Shown here: one piece after another, positions 53,651 to 62,684 of the stretch
Numbering within the stretch: position 1 is the stretch's first letter
Layout of the letters: each line of letters opens with the position of its first letter
NCBI GenBank assembly: GCA_964401335.1
Contig: CAYNYK010000006.1
Coordinates: 14,366-78,365, forward strand
Source of the DNA: JAAYCU01 sp964401335
Lineage (GTDB): Bacteria > Planctomycetota > Phycisphaerae > UBA1845 > PWPN01
DNA length: 64,000 nt
Direction of reading: 5' to 3'
Notes under the pieces: model-generated
Told to the model about the DNA's origin: nothing
The model's input: only the letters and a program-made list of their open reading frames with translations
Databases searched by the model: none
Position numbers and translations under genes: made by a program

Positions 53651-54570
53651 CCGGACGCATCGCCGCGCGCATTGTTCAGGGTTTGATCGTGCTTTGGGCG
53701 ATCTATACGGTCACTTTCGCCCTGGTGATGATCATGCCGGGCAACCCCTTCGCTCAGGAAGGGCGGCAGATGTCGCCGGTCATCGAGCAGGCCTTGCGTC
53801 AGCGGTACGGCATGGAGAATAACTGGGTGTTTTACTGGCGTTATCTGGGGCGAATGGTCCGTCTGGACTTCGGCGAGTCCTTGAACTACCGCGATTGGAC
53901 GTGCAATCAGATTATCGCGCATAGTCTGCCGGTCTCGGTGTCATTGGGTTTGTGGGCGTTGTTGCTGGCCCTGGTCTTTGGCATATTGTTCGGGGTGGCC
54001 GGGGCGGTGTATCGCTACGGCTGGCTGGATTACGCGACGATGTTGGTCGCGATCGTGGGAATCTCGGTGCCGTCCTTCGTGGTGGCGGCCGGCCTGCTGA
54101 TTGTGTTCGGCGTAATGCTGTCCTGGGCGCCGGTGGGCGGGTGGGGGACTTTAAGACAGATCATACTGCCGGGCATCGCGTTGTCGTTGCCGTACATGGC
54201 CTACATCACCCGGCTGACGCGGCTGGGCATGCTGGATATTCTCGGGAGCGATTACATTCGCACCGCCCAGGCCAAGGGCTGCACCCCGACGACGGTGATC
54301 TGGAAACACGCGTTGAAAAACGCCTTTCTGCCCGTCCTCAGTTTTCTCGGACCGGCCGCCGCCTGGATCATGACCGGTTCGTTCGTGGTCGAGAAGGTTT
54401 TTAACATCCCCGGAATGGGTACGCACTTCGTGCAGAGCGTACTGAACAAGGACCAGATGCTGGTGATGGCCGTCGTCATGGTCTTCAGCGGCCTGATCGT
54501 GTTTTTCAATCTGCTGGTCGATATTGCCTACGGCTGGTTCGACCCGCGCATCGGCGTGGAGGGAACGTAA
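53647..54570 (+). CDS. OppB-type ABC transporter permease
   Basis: 307 residues, six hydrophobic spans. LPVSVSLGLWALLLALVFGI and later IGISVPSFVVAAGLLIVFGV; the coupling loop DYIRTAQAKGCTPTTVIWKH has the EAA-like motif; ends DPRIG as in DppB/OppB. Starts within the OppA stop (ATGA). No second permease (OppC) or ATPase (OppD/F) follows: the next gene is 346 bases away and unrelated. Confidence 0.9.
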   Translation: MTGRIAARIVQGLIVLWAIYTVTFALVMIMPGNPFAQEGRQMSPVIEQALRQRYGMENNWVFYWRYLGRMVRLDFGESLNYRDWTCNQIIAHSLPVSVSLGLWALLLALVFGILFGVAGAVYRYGWLDYATMLVAIVGISVPSFVVAAGLLIVFGVMLSWAPVGGWGTLRQIILPGIALSLPYMAYITRLTRLGMLDILGSDYIRTAQAKGCTPTTVIWKHALKNAFLPVLSFLGPAAAWIMTGSFVVEKVFNIPGMGTHFVQSVLNKDQMLVMAVVMVFSGLIVFFNLLVDIAYGWFDPRIGVEGT

Positions 54571-54595
54571 AGCAGCGATACCCGAAAAACCGGAG

Positions 54596-54750
54596 GCACG
54601 GGCAAACCCTTGTCCCCTCTTGAAAGGATGAAGAATGAGGGATGAAGGATGAAGGGTGAGCTTTACCGTATCGCACGGGCAGAGTCCGGAGTACCGGACC
54701 CTGCCCATGCCACCCAACATTGCGACCAGGGCCTGCCCATGCCACCCAAC
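54596..54750 (-). repeat. family A repeat cluster: one complete inverted copy and two half-copies
   Basis: A half-copy at 54596-54614 (GCACGGGCAAACCCTTGTC), a complete copy in the opposite orientation at 54673-54716 with loop AGTA and inner arm GTCCGG/CCGGAC, and a right-arm copy at 54732-54748. Also GATGAAG-type short repeats at 54628-54660. This cluster fills the 346-base gap after oppB. Confidence 0.8.
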
Positions 54751-54916
54751 GCATCTTGTGATACAACCGATAAGGAGCCGGTTGGACGGCCGTGACACTC
54801 TTCGGTAAGGTATGGGGTCAATTGGTCGCGGCTCGTGCCCCTTCGATGGCAACGGGTGTCTGTTGGAAGAAGCGGCGCAGGCTGGAACAGATCCACAACA
54901 ACAGAGGTTTACGATT

Positions 54917-55852
54917 ATGGCGAATTATCTGGTAACGGGAGGGGCGGGGTTTATCGGTTCGCATCTGGTGGAGCGGTTGGTCAAGGACGGCCACGCGGTT
55001 CGGGTGCTGGACAACTTTGCCACCGGCAAGCGGGATAACCTGGCCCCGTTCCTGTCGAAAATCGACCTGCTCGAAGGCGACTTGCGCAACCCCGACGACT
55101 GTCGGCGGGCGTGCCGGGATATCGAAATCGTTTATCATGAGGGAGCGGTCCCGTCGGTGCCCAAATCGGTGGAAGATCCGGTAACCTCGCATGAGGCCAA
55201 CGTGGACGGAACCTTCAACATTCTGATGGCCGCCCGCGACGCCAAGTGTCGGCGGCTGATCTACGCGGCCAGCAGCAGTGCGTACGGCGATCTGCCGGAA
55301 CTACCCAAACGTGAGTCGGTCTGCCCGCAACCTTTGAGTCCGTACGCGGTCAACAAGCTGGCCGGCGAGTATTATTTGCTGGCGTTCTACCGCTGCTTCG
55401 GCCTACAGACGCTCTCGCTGCGCTATTTCAACGTGTTCGGCCCCCGCCAGGACCCCAAGAGCCAGTATGCGGCGGCGATCCCGGCGTTTGTGTCGGCCAT
55501 CCTGGCGGGCAAATCGCCCACAATTTACGGCGACGGCGAGCAGACTCGCGACTTTACGTACATCGACAACGTGGTGCATGCCAACCTGCTGGCCGCCCAA
55601 GCCGCCAAGACCGAGGGGCAGGTTATCAATATCGCCTGCGGGCAACGAGTTACCGTCAACCAGATCATCGCCCAGATCAATCAATTACTCGGCAAGAATG
55701 TTCCGTCCAGACATGTGGACGAACGCCCCGGCGACATCAAACACAGCCTGGCGGATATCACCCTGGCCAAGCAGATTATCGGTTATGAGCCGTTGATTAC
55801 CTTCGAGGAGGGTTTGCGGCGGGCCATCGACTGGTATCGACATAATCTGTAA
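54917..55852 (+). CDS. NAD-dependent sugar epimerase/dehydratase (GalE/UDP-sugar 4-epimerase-like)
   Basis: 311 residues, extended short-chain dehydrogenase. TGGAGFIGSHL binds NAD, YAVNKLAGE carries the catalytic Tyr/Lys, SSSAYG the Ser, and NVFGPRQDP lies in the substrate region. ATG 54917 has AGAGG upstream. The next gene, 72 bases downstream, joins a nucleotidyltransferase and a sugar kinase, so the epimerase probably acts on the NDP-sugar made there. Glucose/galactose-type or uronic acid-type epimerisation are both possible. Confidence 0.9.
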   Translation: MANYLVTGGAGFIGSHLVERLVKDGHAVRVLDNFATGKRDNLAPFLSKIDLLEGDLRNPDDCRRACRDIEIVYHEGAVPSVPKSVEDPVTSHEANVDGTFNILMAARDAKCRRLIYAASSSAYGDLPELPKRESVCPQPLSPYAVNKLAGEYYLLAFYRCFGLQTLSLRYFNVFGPRQDPKSQYAAAIPAFVSAILAGKSPTIYGDGEQTRDFTYIDNVVHANLLAAQAAKTEGQVINIACGQRVTVNQIIAQINQLLGKNVPSRHVDERPGDIKHSLADITLAKQIIGYEPLITFEEGLRRAIDWYRHNL

Positions 55853-55924
55853 AGCCCATCCCGATAGGTTGCGATCGGTGAATCACGGACCATCGACAGA
55901 AAACAGACATGTAGAGGTTTGAGC

Positions 55925-58612
55925 GTGAAAGGCAAAACCACTCGATCCAACGACAGGAATCACCTCCCCCTGACTTTGCCCATGGCGGCCGACGAGCCAA
56001 TCCAGCGGCCTAACATTGCCGGCATCATCCTGTGCGGCGGCAGCGGTACACGTATGAATCGGCCGCGAACCCACAAGGTCTGCGAAAATATTCACGGGCG
56101 ACCCGCGATCGTGCGGTTGATCGACACCTTGCGGGTTGCAGGCGTTGATCCGCTGGTGGTAGTCGTCGGGTACCGGGCCGGCGACGTGGTCGAGACGATC
56201 GGGGCCTGTCATCCCGGCATCCACTATGTTTATCAGCGGGATCGGTTGGGCACGGGACACGCGGCCATGCTGGCCGTCGAGTCTCTGTGTCATCTGGGAT
56301 ACCAGGGGCCCGTGCTTATAACCATGGGCGATAAGTGGTTCGATCCGGACCTGATGCCCCAGGCTTTCAAGCGATTTCAAAAAACGCAGGCCGATCTTCT
56401 GTTGATCAGCACTCCCAAACATCCGGAGAGCTCCGCCGGGCGATTGGTCCACCTCCGTGGCCGGGGAATCGTGGGTATCGTCGAGCGGCGGGACATCGAA
56501 CGCGCCCAGATTCTGCGGGAATGGCTGGCCTTGGCCGGTGCGCGAAAAACCTTGACACGAGCTACTCTGCGACGTGTTGGGCTGAAACACATTCGCCCGG
56601 CACAGAAGTTATGGCGAGCCCTGGGCCCGTTGGCCGGTTATGCCCGAGGCGGTGGAAGCGTTTCCTCGTCGGAATTGCTCCATGCCGTGCACCAAAGGGG
56701 TACGAAAATCCAGGTCGGGCCGGTGGCCCTGGATGTGGAAGACGTCAACCGCTTCAGCGATTCCGTCAACGAGTCGGTTTATATCGGCAAGATCGACGTG
56801 CTCCGCGCCGCCCTGCGCCGGGTCGGCCGTAACAATGCTCAGGATGAATACTATCTCACCGATGTGATCGGCATTCTGGCCGCCGACCGGGGCGAAAACG
56901 GAGCGGCAGCGTCCCGGCGGGTTGTCGAATATCGGCTGCCGCGGCACAGTGTGATGGCCTTCAACAATCGCGAGGAACTGGCCCGAATCGAAAATCATGT
57001 GCGTATGCGCGAGCGGGACCAGACACGGCGACAGGCCGAGTTACTAATGCAACCCTATCTGCGCGATTCGCGACAATGGCTGAAACTCCTGAATCCAACA
57101 GGAAAGGAGGGTCGGCAATTGGTGGAACGAGTTTATGGAGCGGGTGGGCCGCTGGTACCCGAGCGGATTCGCGATCTGTGTAAAACGGTGCGTCTGTTCG
57201 CCCGGTGTTTCGACCCTGAACGAAAGTTTTTTCTCGTCCGCGCCCCCGGGCGGATCAACCTGATGGGGCGGCACGTCGATCATCAGGGCGGTTTCTCGCA
57301 TACGATAGCCCTGGACCGCGAAGTGGTCATGGCTGTCGCCCCGCGCAACGACGACGTGATCCGGCTGGTCAACGTGGACCCGGTGGTGTTCCCCACGCGC
57401 GAGCTGGTCATTAACGACTGGCGGGACATGCTGAGCTTTCCCGACTGGCCAAGCTTTGTCAACAGTGATCGGGTCCGGGCCTATCTGCAATCGACCGTGG
57501 GCAACTGGAGTAACTATGTATTGGCCGCCGTGCTCTTCCAGCAGTTCTTGCACCGGGACCGGCGCATTCTCGGCATGGACGTGGCCGTCAACGGACAAGT
57601 GCCGCAGGCCGCCGGTTTGTCCAGCAGTTCGTCGATCGTGGTGGCGAGCATGGAGGCGATCTGCGCGGTCAATGGGATCGCCGCCGGGGGATCGGATATC
57701 GTCAACTGGTGCGGCCAGGCGGAATGGTTCGTCGGCTCGCGGGGCGGCAGTGCGGATCATGCGGCCATCCGGTTGAGCCGGGCGGGGTATGTGGCCCGCA
57801 TGGGTTTTCATCCCTTCAAGATATCCGGCTATGTGCCGCTTTCCGATGAGGCGGCCGTGCTGATCGCGTACAGCGGACAGAGCGCGGCCAAGAGTGTCGG
57901 CGCCCGCGACCGCTATAACGAGCGCGTGGCCTGCTACCGCCTGGGCGTTTTGCTGTTGAAGCAACGCTATCCCCGCTGGGCCGCGCGGATCGAGTATGTG
58001 CGCGACTTTACCCCGGCGCGGCTGGGCGTTACACCGGACGAAACCCGCAAGATGCTCAATGAACTTCCCGAGAAAATCAGCCGCGCCGAGCTGCGTAAAA
58101 AACTGGGCAGGTCGTACGCCGAGCGGCTGGATACGATTTTTGCCTCGCACGCCGACCTGGGTCCCTACACGATTCGCGCGGTCATGGCTTACGGCGTCGG
58201 CGAATACGAACGCAGCCGAGTGGCCGCTCAATTTCTCAAGGACAACGATCTCGGCGGTTTCGGCGAACTGATGTGGCTTTCGCACGACGGCGATCGGGTC
58301 AACGGCCGCTATATCTATTCACCGCAGCAGGGCCTGAACGATGATGAACCTTTGTATCGCATGGTCGGGGCTTACGCGTGCAGTACTCCGGACATCGACG
58401 ACATGATCGACATCGCCCGGGCCACGCCGGGCGTATACGGAGCTCAACTGGCCGGTGCCGGTCTCGGCGGATGCGTGATGATCCTGGCCCACAGTTCGGC
58501 TGTCGGCCGCATCAAGTCCCGCCTGACCAAGGAATACTACCAGCCGCGGGGCATGGCCCCCGCCCTCTGGCAGGTCCGCTGTGTCTCGGGTGCTGGGTTG
58601 ATTCGACCTTGA
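55925..58612 (+). CDS. nucleotidyltransferase-GHMP sugar kinase fusion
   Basis: 895 residues from a GTG with AGAGG 7 bases upstream (TTG 55919 is poorly placed). N-terminal ~310 residues: MobA/GlmU-type nucleotidyltransferase with LCGGSGTRMNRPRTHKVCEN (Lys51) and LITMGDKWFDP. A helical region follows (~315-430). C-terminal GHMP kinase: APGRINLMGRHVDHQGG (Arg449 where galactokinase has Glu), AAGLSSSSSIVVASM (ATP loop) and LAGAGLGGCVMIL. Together the halves could turn a sugar into a 1-phosphate and then an NDP-sugar, like FKP but with the domains in this order and a galactokinase-type kinase. The adjacent epimerase fits. Sugar and nucleotide not known. Confidence 0.85.
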   Translation: MKGKTTRSNDRNHLPLTLPMAADEPIQRPNIAGIILCGGSGTRMNRPRTHKVCENIHGRPAIVRLIDTLRVAGVDPLVVVVGYRAGDVVETIGACHPGIHYVYQRDRLGTGHAAMLAVESLCHLGYQGPVLITMGDKWFDPDLMPQAFKRFQKTQADLLLISTPKHPESSAGRLVHLRGRGIVGIVERRDIERAQILREWLALAGARKTLTRATLRRVGLKHIRPAQKLWRALGPLAGYARGGGSVSSSELLHAVHQRGTKIQVGPVALDVEDVNRFSDSVNESVYIGKIDVLRAALRRVGRNNAQDEYYLTDVIGILAADRGENGAAASRRVVEYRLPRHSVMAFNNREELARIENHVRMRERDQTRRQAELLMQPYLRDSRQWLKLLNPTGKEGRQLVERVYGAGGPLVPERIRDLCKTVRLFARCFDPERKFFLVRAPGRINLMGRHVDHQGGFSHTIALDREVVMAVAPRNDDVIRLVNVDPVVFPTRELVINDWRDMLSFPDWPSFVNSDRVRAYLQSTVGNWSNYVLAAVLFQQFLHRDRRILGMDVAVNGQVPQAAGLSSSSSIVVASMEAICAVNGIAAGGSDIVNWCGQAEWFVGSRGGSADHAAIRLSRAGYVARMGFHPFKISGYVPLSDEAAVLIAYSGQSAAKSVGARDRYNERVACYRLGVLLLKQRYPRWAARIEYVRDFTPARLGVTPDETRKMLNELPEKISRAELRKKLGRSYAERLDTIFASHADLGPYTIRAVMAYGVGEYERSRVAAQFLKDNDLGGFGELMWLSHDGDRVNGRYIYSPQQGLNDDEPLYRMVGAYACSTPDIDDMIDIARATPGVYGAQLAGAGLGGCVMILAHSSAVGRIKSRLTKEYYQPRGMAPALWQVRCVSGAGLIRP

Positions 58613-58630
58613 TTCAAACCGTCGGCAGAT

Positions 58631-60016
58631 TCACAGGCCGTAGGCGTCGGGGCGGTAGAGGTCCGCGTATTGCTCGGCGACGGCGGCGAGGGCGTCCCCC
58701 TCATGGCCGGGTAAAGCATCCGCGGAGGCGCAGAGTCGCTCGAACCATTTACGCTCGCGGGGGTCCATTCGGATGCGGCCTTGATCAACGGCCTGCTGAA
58801 TGGCCGTGCATGCCTGACGAACGGCGCATACCGTGCGCGTATAGCCATCATCAGCTCCGATGATCGCCCGAGCCAAATCAAACACCGTCGCGGGTTCCAG
58901 CATCAGAGCTTCCACACTGAGCGGCAGATCGCCGGCCACCAGCCAATCGCGCAAGCGCACGGCCTCGCCGTTACCGGCCGACAACGCCGTATTGAACAGG
59001 CGGCAATCGTAGGCCAGTAGTTCGAGAAACGCCTCCGGCGCCGATCCGCTGAGCAAGCGAACATTCTGCACGGACTCGTTACTCCATAAATCCGCGGCGG
59101 CCGCGGCGATATTGCCCAGCGGGCTGAAATGGGCACAGCAAGCGGATTTGCCTTCCATACTGATCGGGCAACCGGTAATCACCTTCATGACCGGGCCTTC
59201 GTACGCACAATCCTTGGAAGGGCCGACGGCCCCGTGTTCATAAGCGGCCAGGCTTCGCGGCCCGCTGGCGGCCCGGACGACGGCGGCCAGTACCGACGGA
59301 ATCATGCCCTGACCGGCCAACTGCATCGCCGTGTTGGCAAACCCGCAGGCTGTATCCCCGCCCGAGACCACGTTATACCGCCGAGCAATCGCGGTAATTT
59401 CGTCCCAGAGCCAGGCCATGTCGCGGGCGCCCAGCGAACCGAGGGCCGTAACGATACCCGTCAAATCGCCGAGCAGCAGGGCCTGATCGTGGACTTCCTT
59501 CCCACCGATGGATTCGATGGACAGAATATCCGCCCCGGCCTGGGCCGCGCAGGTGAACGCCTCGCGCATCTTTTCCCACGAAGCCCCCGTCCGCAGGAGC
59601 GGTGGGCGTTCCGCGTCACGCAAGTCCACCACTGTCACGCGCAGGGCGGTGGGTATGCCCGTGTCGGCGTGCAGCCGATCGAGATGCTCATGCAGAATCG
59701 TCGTGATCTCCGCGCCCCATTGCGGCCGATCGGTCATGGGTGGGAGTTGCTCGAACTCGACCACCAACCCGGGTAGAGACAGAGCCTTGGCCCGGCGGAT
59801 CACGGCCTGAGCGATATCTACGTAGTGACGGCGGACCTCGTCCCAGGTATCGTCGTTGATCAGCATCGGCGGGAGCGTGAAATTGATCTCCGGGTAGACC
59901 TGCCCGCCCCCCAGGGTCAGACGGTTCCCGCAAGTAACCGGCCGCGGGCATTGACCGAAAATCAATTCGTTCGGTTCGGCGATAGCCAATCCTTTTCGTG
60001 TTTTCTCTTGCTTCAT
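58631..60016 (-). CDS. mtaB: methanol:corrinoid methyltransferase homologue (MtaB-like)
   Basis: 461 residues. Highly similar in block order to MtaB of methanogens: FGQCPRPVTCG, SIESIGGKEV, SGGDTACGFANTAM, GPSKDCAYEGPVMKVITG and WSNESVQNVRLLSG. The zinc ligands of M. barkeri MtaB (Glu164, Cys220, Cys269) correspond to Glu168, Cys224 and Cys270 here. MtaB moves the methyl group of methanol to the Co(I) of MtaC; no corrinoid protein lies next to it. The chosen ATG 60016 has GGAG 6 bases upstream. Rrf2 regulator gene lies upstream on the same strand, 78 bases away. Confidence 0.88.
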   Translation of the reverse strand: MKQEKTRKGLAIAEPNELIFGQCPRPVTCGNRLTLGGGQVYPEINFTLPPMLINDDTWDEVRRHYVDIAQAVIRRAKALSLPGLVVEFEQLPPMTDRPQWGAEITTILHEHLDRLHADTGIPTALRVTVVDLRDAERPPLLRTGASWEKMREAFTCAAQAGADILSIESIGGKEVHDQALLLGDLTGIVTALGSLGARDMAWLWDEITAIARRYNVVSGGDTACGFANTAMQLAGQGMIPSVLAAVVRAASGPRSLAAYEHGAVGPSKDCAYEGPVMKVITGCPISMEGKSACCAHFSPLGNIAAAAADLWSNESVQNVRLLSGSAPEAFLELLAYDCRLFNTALSAGNGEAVRLRDWLVAGDLPLSVEALMLEPATVFDLARAIIGADDGYTRTVCAVRQACTAIQQAVDQGRIRMDPRERKWFERLCASADALPGHEGDALAAVAEQYADLYRPDAYGL

Positions 60017-60094
60017 GGTCTGCTCCAACTTGTCTCGTCATTCAGCGGGGGAATGCAAACCGCCACCTGTTTAATGAAATCAAACCATCAGGTT

Positions 60095-60562
60095 TTAATC
60101 ATCCGCTTTCCGACGACGCGGTCCAGCCTTTTTCTCCTTCGACTGCTGAGCGGCGGACTTCTCGGAATCGATCAAGTCCTGGAGTGATATATGGGCGAGC
60201 ATATCCTCGATCCGGTTGCTTAATTCCCGCCATACTCCGCGGGCCGTACATTGGTTCGTCTTGCGACACACCCGCTTGTCGGTCACGCAGGGCACCAGCG
60301 TGAGCGGGCCTTCCAGGGTATGGAGAACCTCACTGAGGGCGATCTCCGCCGGAGACCGAGCCAGGATAAACCCCCCTCCGGCTCCCCGGACACTCCGAAC
60401 CAGGCCGGCCGCCTTCAGTTTGGTCAGCAGTGCGTGCAGGTATTTAATGGATAAATCCTCTTGCTGTGCCAAGTCTTCCATCAGCACCGGCTCATCGGCA
60501 CCTTGCCGAGCCAGCCCCAGCATCGCCCGTAAACCATATCGCCCCCGCGTGGACATTCTCAT
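60095..60562 (-). CDS. Rrf2 family Fe-S regulator
   Basis: 155 residues. Winged helix (MSTRGRYGLRAMLGLARQ) and recognition region (LSIKYLHALLTKLKAAGLV, GAGGGFILAR). Cys92, Cys99 and Cys105 match the cluster-binding cysteines of IscR (92, 98, 104) with one extra residue in the first gap. The C-terminus is a charged tail. GAGGAA precedes the ATG. Located upstream of mtaB on the same strand; may control it and itself. Confidence 0.9.
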   Translation of the reverse strand: MRMSTRGRYGLRAMLGLARQGADEPVLMEDLAQQEDLSIKYLHALLTKLKAAGLVRSVRGAGGGFILARSPAEIALSEVLHTLEGPLTLVPCVTDKRVCRKTNQCTARGVWRELSNRIEDMLAHISLQDLIDSEKSAAQQSKEKKAGPRRRKADD

Positions 60563-60577
60563 CGGTTATTCCTCAAA

Positions 60578-60600
60578 TAGTCTATCAGAATAGTAGATTA
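60578..60600 (-). promoter_or_regulatory. imperfect dyad upstream of the Rrf2 gene
   Basis: TAGTCTATCA and TAGTAGATTA, separated by GAA, match each other's reverse complement at 7 of 10 positions. The site lies 16-38 bases upstream of the Rrf2 ATG, where an Rrf2 operator for self-control would be expected. Confidence 0.45.
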
Positions 60601-60733
60601 TCCGGACTGGACGAGCAAGTCAAACCTGGAACCCGGCCGCTTGGACAGCCGTTTGAACGCCGCCGGACGGTCGGGTAATATCGAGAGGCGAAAGGACGAG
60701 ATAGAAATCAGCTTTTTCATAAAGGATCATGCC

Positions 60734-61651
60734 ATGTCCGAATCAATGAATCGCCGCCGTTTTCTGGAACGCACCGCCGTCGTCGCCGGGGCCGTGGCCT
60801 TGAGCCAGACTCCGCAAGCTCGAGCCGAAGCCGCCGCGCGGGGTAAAATGAAAAAGGCCGTCGGCCTGGGGATGGTGGCCGGCAACGATTCGATGCTGGA
60901 CAAGTTCAAACTCCTGAAGGAATTGGGCTTCGACGGCGTCGAGATCACCGGCGGTTCTTACACGAATCGTAACGAGATCGTCGAGGCTCGGGACAAGACC
61001 GGCGTGGCCGTCCATTCGGTCGTGGTGGGCACCCATTGGAAATACCCCCTGTCCGACCCCGATCCGGCCATTCGCGAGAAGGGGCTCGAAGGCCTCAAGC
61101 ACGATATGGAGGAAGCGAGATTCTTGGGGGCCGACGTTGTCCTGTTCGTGCCCGCGACAGTGAATGAAAAAGTCGGTTACGATGAAGCCTACACCCGCTC
61201 ACAGGAGGGGCTCCACAAGGCATTACCCTTGGCCGAAAAACTGGGCATCACCATTCTGATCGAAAACGTGTGGAATAACTTTCTGCTCAGCCCGCTGGAG
61301 ACGGCCCGATACGTCGATGAATTCAATTCGCCACGGGTCAAGGCCTACTTCGACGTGGGCAATATCATCATTTACGGCTGGCCCGAACAATGGATTCGCA
61401 TTCTCGGCAAGCGTATCGGGCGCATTCATGTCAAGGAGTTCAGCCGTAAAAAAGCCGCGGAGCAGGGATTGTGGAAAGGTTTCGATGCCGAGCTTCTCGA
61501 AGGCGACAACAACTGGCCGGTGGTCATGAAAGCTCTGCAGGCCACGGGTTTCAACGAGGCCGCCGGTTGGTATACCGCCGAGATTCCTGGCGGCGACCGC
61601 CAGCGATTGCAGGAAATTGCCGAGCGCATGGATCGCATCTTCGCGAGTTGA
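60734..61651 (+). CDS. Tat-exported sugar phosphate isomerase/epimerase (TIM barrel)
   Basis: 305 residues. The N-terminus MSESMNRRRFLERTAVVAGA has a twin-arginine signal. The mature part is a Xyl_isom-type barrel: FKLLKELGFDGVEITGG, LIENVWNNFLLSPLETARYV, VKAYFDVGNIIIYG, RIGRIHVKEFSRK with Asp and His metal ligands. Periplasmic isomerase-like proteins of this type are common in planctomycetes; substrate unknown. AAAGGA lies 9 bases before the ATG. It is divergent from the Rrf2 gene. Confidence 0.9.
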   Translation: MSESMNRRRFLERTAVVAGAVALSQTPQARAEAAARGKMKKAVGLGMVAGNDSMLDKFKLLKELGFDGVEITGGSYTNRNEIVEARDKTGVAVHSVVVGTHWKYPLSDPDPAIREKGLEGLKHDMEEARFLGADVVLFVPATVNEKVGYDEAYTRSQEGLHKALPLAEKLGITILIENVWNNFLLSPLETARYVDEFNSPRVKAYFDVGNIIIYGWPEQWIRILGKRIGRIHVKEFSRKKAAEQGLWKGFDAELLEGDNNWPVVMKALQATGFNEAAGWYTAEIPGGDRQRLQEIAERMDRIFAS

Positions 61652-61757
61652 TGAACCCGGATGGGGCACGTATTTTACCTCGCCGGACGTGGCTGGCCGG
61701 TATCAGCCCCCTTACTATTATTCTTCTTTTCCCGGCGTAGCAGGCCCAAAACATTAA

Positions 61758-61822
61758 CCCGGATTATTTACCACGGAGGGCACGGAGGATCCGCCTAGCC
61801 CGGATAATTCACCACGGAGGTC
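61758..61822. repeat. two family B repeat fragments
   Basis: ACCCGGATTATTTACCACGG at 61758-61777 and CCCGGATAATTCACCACGGA at 61799-61818, 41 bases apart, same orientation, each followed by GG-rich sequence. Part of a 271-base gap that otherwise shows nothing. Confidence 0.65.
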
Positions 61823-61922
61823 CGCCAAGACTAATAACCGAGTCAATTCTTGACACCGCCGCATAAGGATCTTACACCGTCTTTACCCTCGACGAGCCAA
61901 CAAATACAAATCGTGAGTCCTT

Positions 61923-62684
61923 TCACATGAAGGCCATCCCGAACAAAATCGCTACCCCCACGAGGATGACCATCGCATAACCGAGAAAGATGGCCGTCAT
62001 CATGCAGAACCACGAAAACCGCTGCGCCCGTGAGCTTGACCGCATTACCAAACCCACCCCATACGCCATCCCAAAGATAATTGCCGACAGAATCCCCAGC
62101 GCTAGGCCGTGGAAGACAAACCCTCCCCAGATATCCGCCCAACTCGGACCGTTAACCCAGGTTATCTGTCTGGACGATAAATGGACCGGTATACCGACCC
62201 CAACGGCCAGGACTATCGCCAACTTCAAGGCCAAGGATCGTTCCCGATCAATTGATTCCTTGTATTCCACCTCGTTTGCCTTGGCCTGGAGTTCGTTCTG
62301 AAAGGACAATGGTATCGATGTTCCACACTCCGGACAGGTTCCCGAGGTATTACCGAGAAGACAGTAACCACACGATGGGCAGATCGCCATCCGGTAAAGT
62401 TCATCCCGGAGTATCGGGCGTAGAATCCGGAAATACATAACCAAACCGGTGGTCATAACCAGGGCCGCTCCGGTAGCGACTATCCAAGCAATAGATGACA
62501 TCCCCGCCCTTTCGAGGCACCACGCGAAAGTCCCGAGTCCCCCCAGCATCATCAGCAACCAGGCGGCCAGGCCCGCACGTGTGTGATTAGCCCTTGAACA
62601 ACATTCCTTCAACACTTTCCGTCCGGCCGCGTCACGTGGGAAATAGGAAAGCTCAGGAATTGGGTTCAACAGTCGATGAAGCAC
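61923..62684 (-). CDS. membrane protein with a zinc ribbon
   Basis: 253 residues from a GTG at 62684 with GGAGG five bases upstream (TTG 62705 is possible). Membrane spans at about 45-65, 72-92, 160-180, 195-215 and 228-250. Between spans two and three lies CPSCGYCLLGNTSGTCPECG, a zinc-ribbon motif of the type often found in planctomycete membrane proteins. No enzyme signature. Function unknown. Confidence 0.7.
   Translation of the reverse strand: MLHRLLNPIPELSYFPRDAAGRKVLKECCSRANHTRAGLAAWLLMMLGGLGTFAWCLERAGMSSIAWIVATGAALVMTTGLVMYFRILRPILRDELYRMAICPSCGYCLLGNTSGTCPECGTSIPLSFQNELQAKANEVEYKESIDRERSLALKLAIVLAVGVGIPVHLSSRQITWVNGPSWADIWGGFVFHGLALGILSAIIFGMAYGVGLVMRSSSRAQRFSWFCMMTAIFLGYAMVILVGVAILFGMAFM

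Noticed and set aside
57044..58285. 413-residue frame opposite the kinase fusion
   Set aside because: Shadow frame without motifs.
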